From positions 1 to 6,083 of the forward strand of contig CAMJEC010000056.1 of the NCBI GenBank assembly GCA_946404585.1: a stretch of DNA of 6,083 nucleotides, given 5' to 3'. Each line of letters begins with the position of its first letter. Position 1 is the stretch's first letter. Below the pieces are notes generated by a model, which was not told the origin of the DNA, ran no database searches, and saw only the letters and a program-made list of their open reading frames with translations. This document shows positions 5,172-6,083 of the stretch, piece by piece. Made by a program: the position numbers and the translations under genes. The stretch is from an uncultured Caryophanales bacterium. GTDB taxonomy: Bacteria > Bacillota_I > Bacilli_A > RFN20 > CAG-826.

Positions 5172-6083
5172 TATTTAGCCTCTCATATAATGCGTGAATT
5201 GAACGGAATAAATGGTTAACATTACTTTTAGTAATGGGTTTCTTAAATTTTTCAGTCATTAAATCAGCGAGTTCTTGCAAAGAAGCAGCCTCATTAGCCA
5301 CTCTTAATTTGCAGAGTTCTCTCTCTTTTAAATTAGTAATATTATCGATACCTAAGAGCTGGTCAATCATGGCGATTTCTTCGGCTTGTCTTGAGCCTGT
5401 TTCTATAGTTCTTTTCATGTTAGCAGTATCCATGTTTGTGAGTCTATTCGCGTTGTTCATTAGGTCTCTATTCGCGCGTACATCTTCAAAATCTAAGCAA
5501 GATGAAACCGCTCCCACCATGATGAGGAAATTAGATATTTGATCACTCTTTTTAAAATAGATGACATATTCGTCTCTTCTTTGAGTGATTTTTGGTTCAA
5601 TATTACTGTTTTTGTATTTAGCAAATAGCTTTGCTAACCATTTCGCGTAGTTTTCACTATTTAAAGCGATTTCTAGGTGATAATTACTTGTCACTGGGGA
5701 ATTAACACTGCCTGCGGCTAAAAAGGCGCCTGCAAGGTAGCCAGAGATTGTGTCATCGTTTTTAACGATATTCTTGCTAATCTTGCCTTCTAAGAATGAG
5801 ATTTCTAAATCATCCATGATAGCTTCGGAAGCATCACTAATTTCAATCATATAAGATTTACTCTTATCGAGGTTTCTTTTTTCTTTAACAATTAATTCCG
5901 CATCAGCGTGATAGATTTCATTAATTGTTTCATAGATAAATCGCCCAATCTTCGCGTTTTCTGTGTTGAGCTGTAATAACGTCTTTTTATGTCTAAAAAC
6001 TAAAGAACCATTAATTCTAATATAAGCGGAAAGAAGGGCTCTTAAACGATCCTCTGATGGATAGTTATTAGAGGCTAGTTCTT
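5158..6083 (-). CDS. whiA: WhiA sporulation/cell-division regulator family protein, N-terminus beyond the window
   Basis: A DNA-binding protein of the WhiA (DUF199) family, which links a degenerate LAGLIDADG endonuclease fold to a C-terminal helix-turn-helix. It activates sporulation genes in Streptomyces and affects division and chromosome segregation in Bacillus. The frame stays open to the right edge, giving 307 whole residues. A start at the Met coded at 5850-5848 would drop a conserved part: the upstream stretch reads ELASNN...ALLSAYIRINGSL...LNTENAKIGRFIYETI, typical WhiA N-terminus. I judge about 8-10 residues missing. The LAGLIDADG-like helix is GYLAGAFLAAGSVNSP (114-129 from the edge). 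The family signature FEDVRANRD...NRLTNMDTANMKRTI follows (198-226). The C-terminal HTH is SLQELADLM...ITKSNVNHLFRSI; the usual SKSGVNHRLRKI motif is altered here (NHLFRS). Upstream partners such as rapZ and yvcK would lie outside the window. Confidence 0.95.
   Translation of the reverse strand, partial: ELASNNYPSEDRLRALLSAYIRINGSLVFRHKKTLLQLNTENAKIGRFIYETINEIYHADAELIVKEKRNLDKSKSYMIEISDASEAIMDDLEISFLEGKISKNIVKNDDTISGYLAGAFLAAGSVNSPVTSNYHLEIALNSENYAKWLAKLFAKYKNSNIEPKITQRRDEYVIYFKKSDQISNFLIMVGAVSSCLDFEDVRANRDLMNNANRLTNMDTANMKRTIETGSRQAEEIAMIDQLLGIDNITNLKERELCKLRVANEAASLQELADLMTEKFKKPITKSNVNHLFRSIHALYERLNNDNQ

Noticed and set aside
5234..5542. Plus-strand open frame opposite whiA, looking somewhat hydrophobic
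   Set aside because: It is antisense to the conserved FEDVRANRD and HTH parts of WhiA; the hydrophobicity follows from complementing charged codons.
72..6083. Possible use of TGA as Trp, as in Mycoplasma-like lineages
   Set aside because: All genes are full length in the standard code and the Trp codons checked are TGG. The lack of TGA stops among six genes is too small a sample to matter.
1..6083. CRISPR array, tRNA or rRNA genes, insertion sequence or phage genes
   Set aside because: No regularly spaced repeats, cloverleaf-like segments, transposase or integrase motifs or terminal repeats were seen; gene packing leaves no room for large elements.

Overview
The window is a compact, AT-rich block in which every supported gene lies on the minus strand. 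It suggests a low-GC Firmicute (Bacilli, Clostridia or a Mollicutes-like relative). The evidence is WhiA, a gapA-pgk-tpiA glycolytic cluster, AGGAGG-type ribosome binding sites, short T-tailed terminators, and a lipoprotein with a Ser/Asn/Glu-rich linker of the kind common in gut Bacilli. Every stop codon is TAA or TAG. No reading frame crosses TGA and Trp is TGG, so the standard code fits. The genus cannot be named from this sequence alone.

Reading in the direction of transcription (high to low coordinates), there are three units separated by clear intrinsic terminators. Unit 1 (6083 to about 4900) is the end of an operon. It holds whiA, cut by the window edge, and a 72-residue XRE-family regulator whose start overlaps the whiA stop by 14 bases. 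A 10-bp T-tailed hairpin follows. Unit 2 (about 4897 to 1640) is gapA-pgk-tpiA, three consecutive steps of lower glycolysis. It has a good sigma-A-like promoter starting right after the first terminator, and it ends in another T-tailed hairpin. Unit 3 (about 1635 to 1) is a single gene for a secreted, lipid-anchored Tyr/dual-specificity-type phosphatase with its own promoter and terminator.

TpiA interconverts DHAP and glyceraldehyde-3-phosphate, GapA oxidises the latter to 1,3-bisphosphoglycerate with NAD+, and Pgk makes ATP from that product. The usual cluster regulator CggR is not in this window, nor are gpmI and eno. A small XRE gene sits where a regulator would be expected, and a near-perfect 26-bp palindrome covers the gapA promoter spacer and -10. 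The gapA-pgk gap encodes two overlapping, mutually exclusive RNA hairpins. pgk and tpiA are 2 bases apart, and tpiA has no convincing ribosome binding site of its own.

The start codons of gapA, pgk and the lipoprotein gene are moved downstream of the longest reading frames because good ribosome binding sites point to internal Met codons. whiA is extended upstream to the window edge. There is no gene-free stretch longer than about 125 bases. Most of the window is ordinary housekeeping DNA. The points worth a second look are regulatory (palindrome, alternative hairpins, XRE neighbour) and the surface phosphatase.
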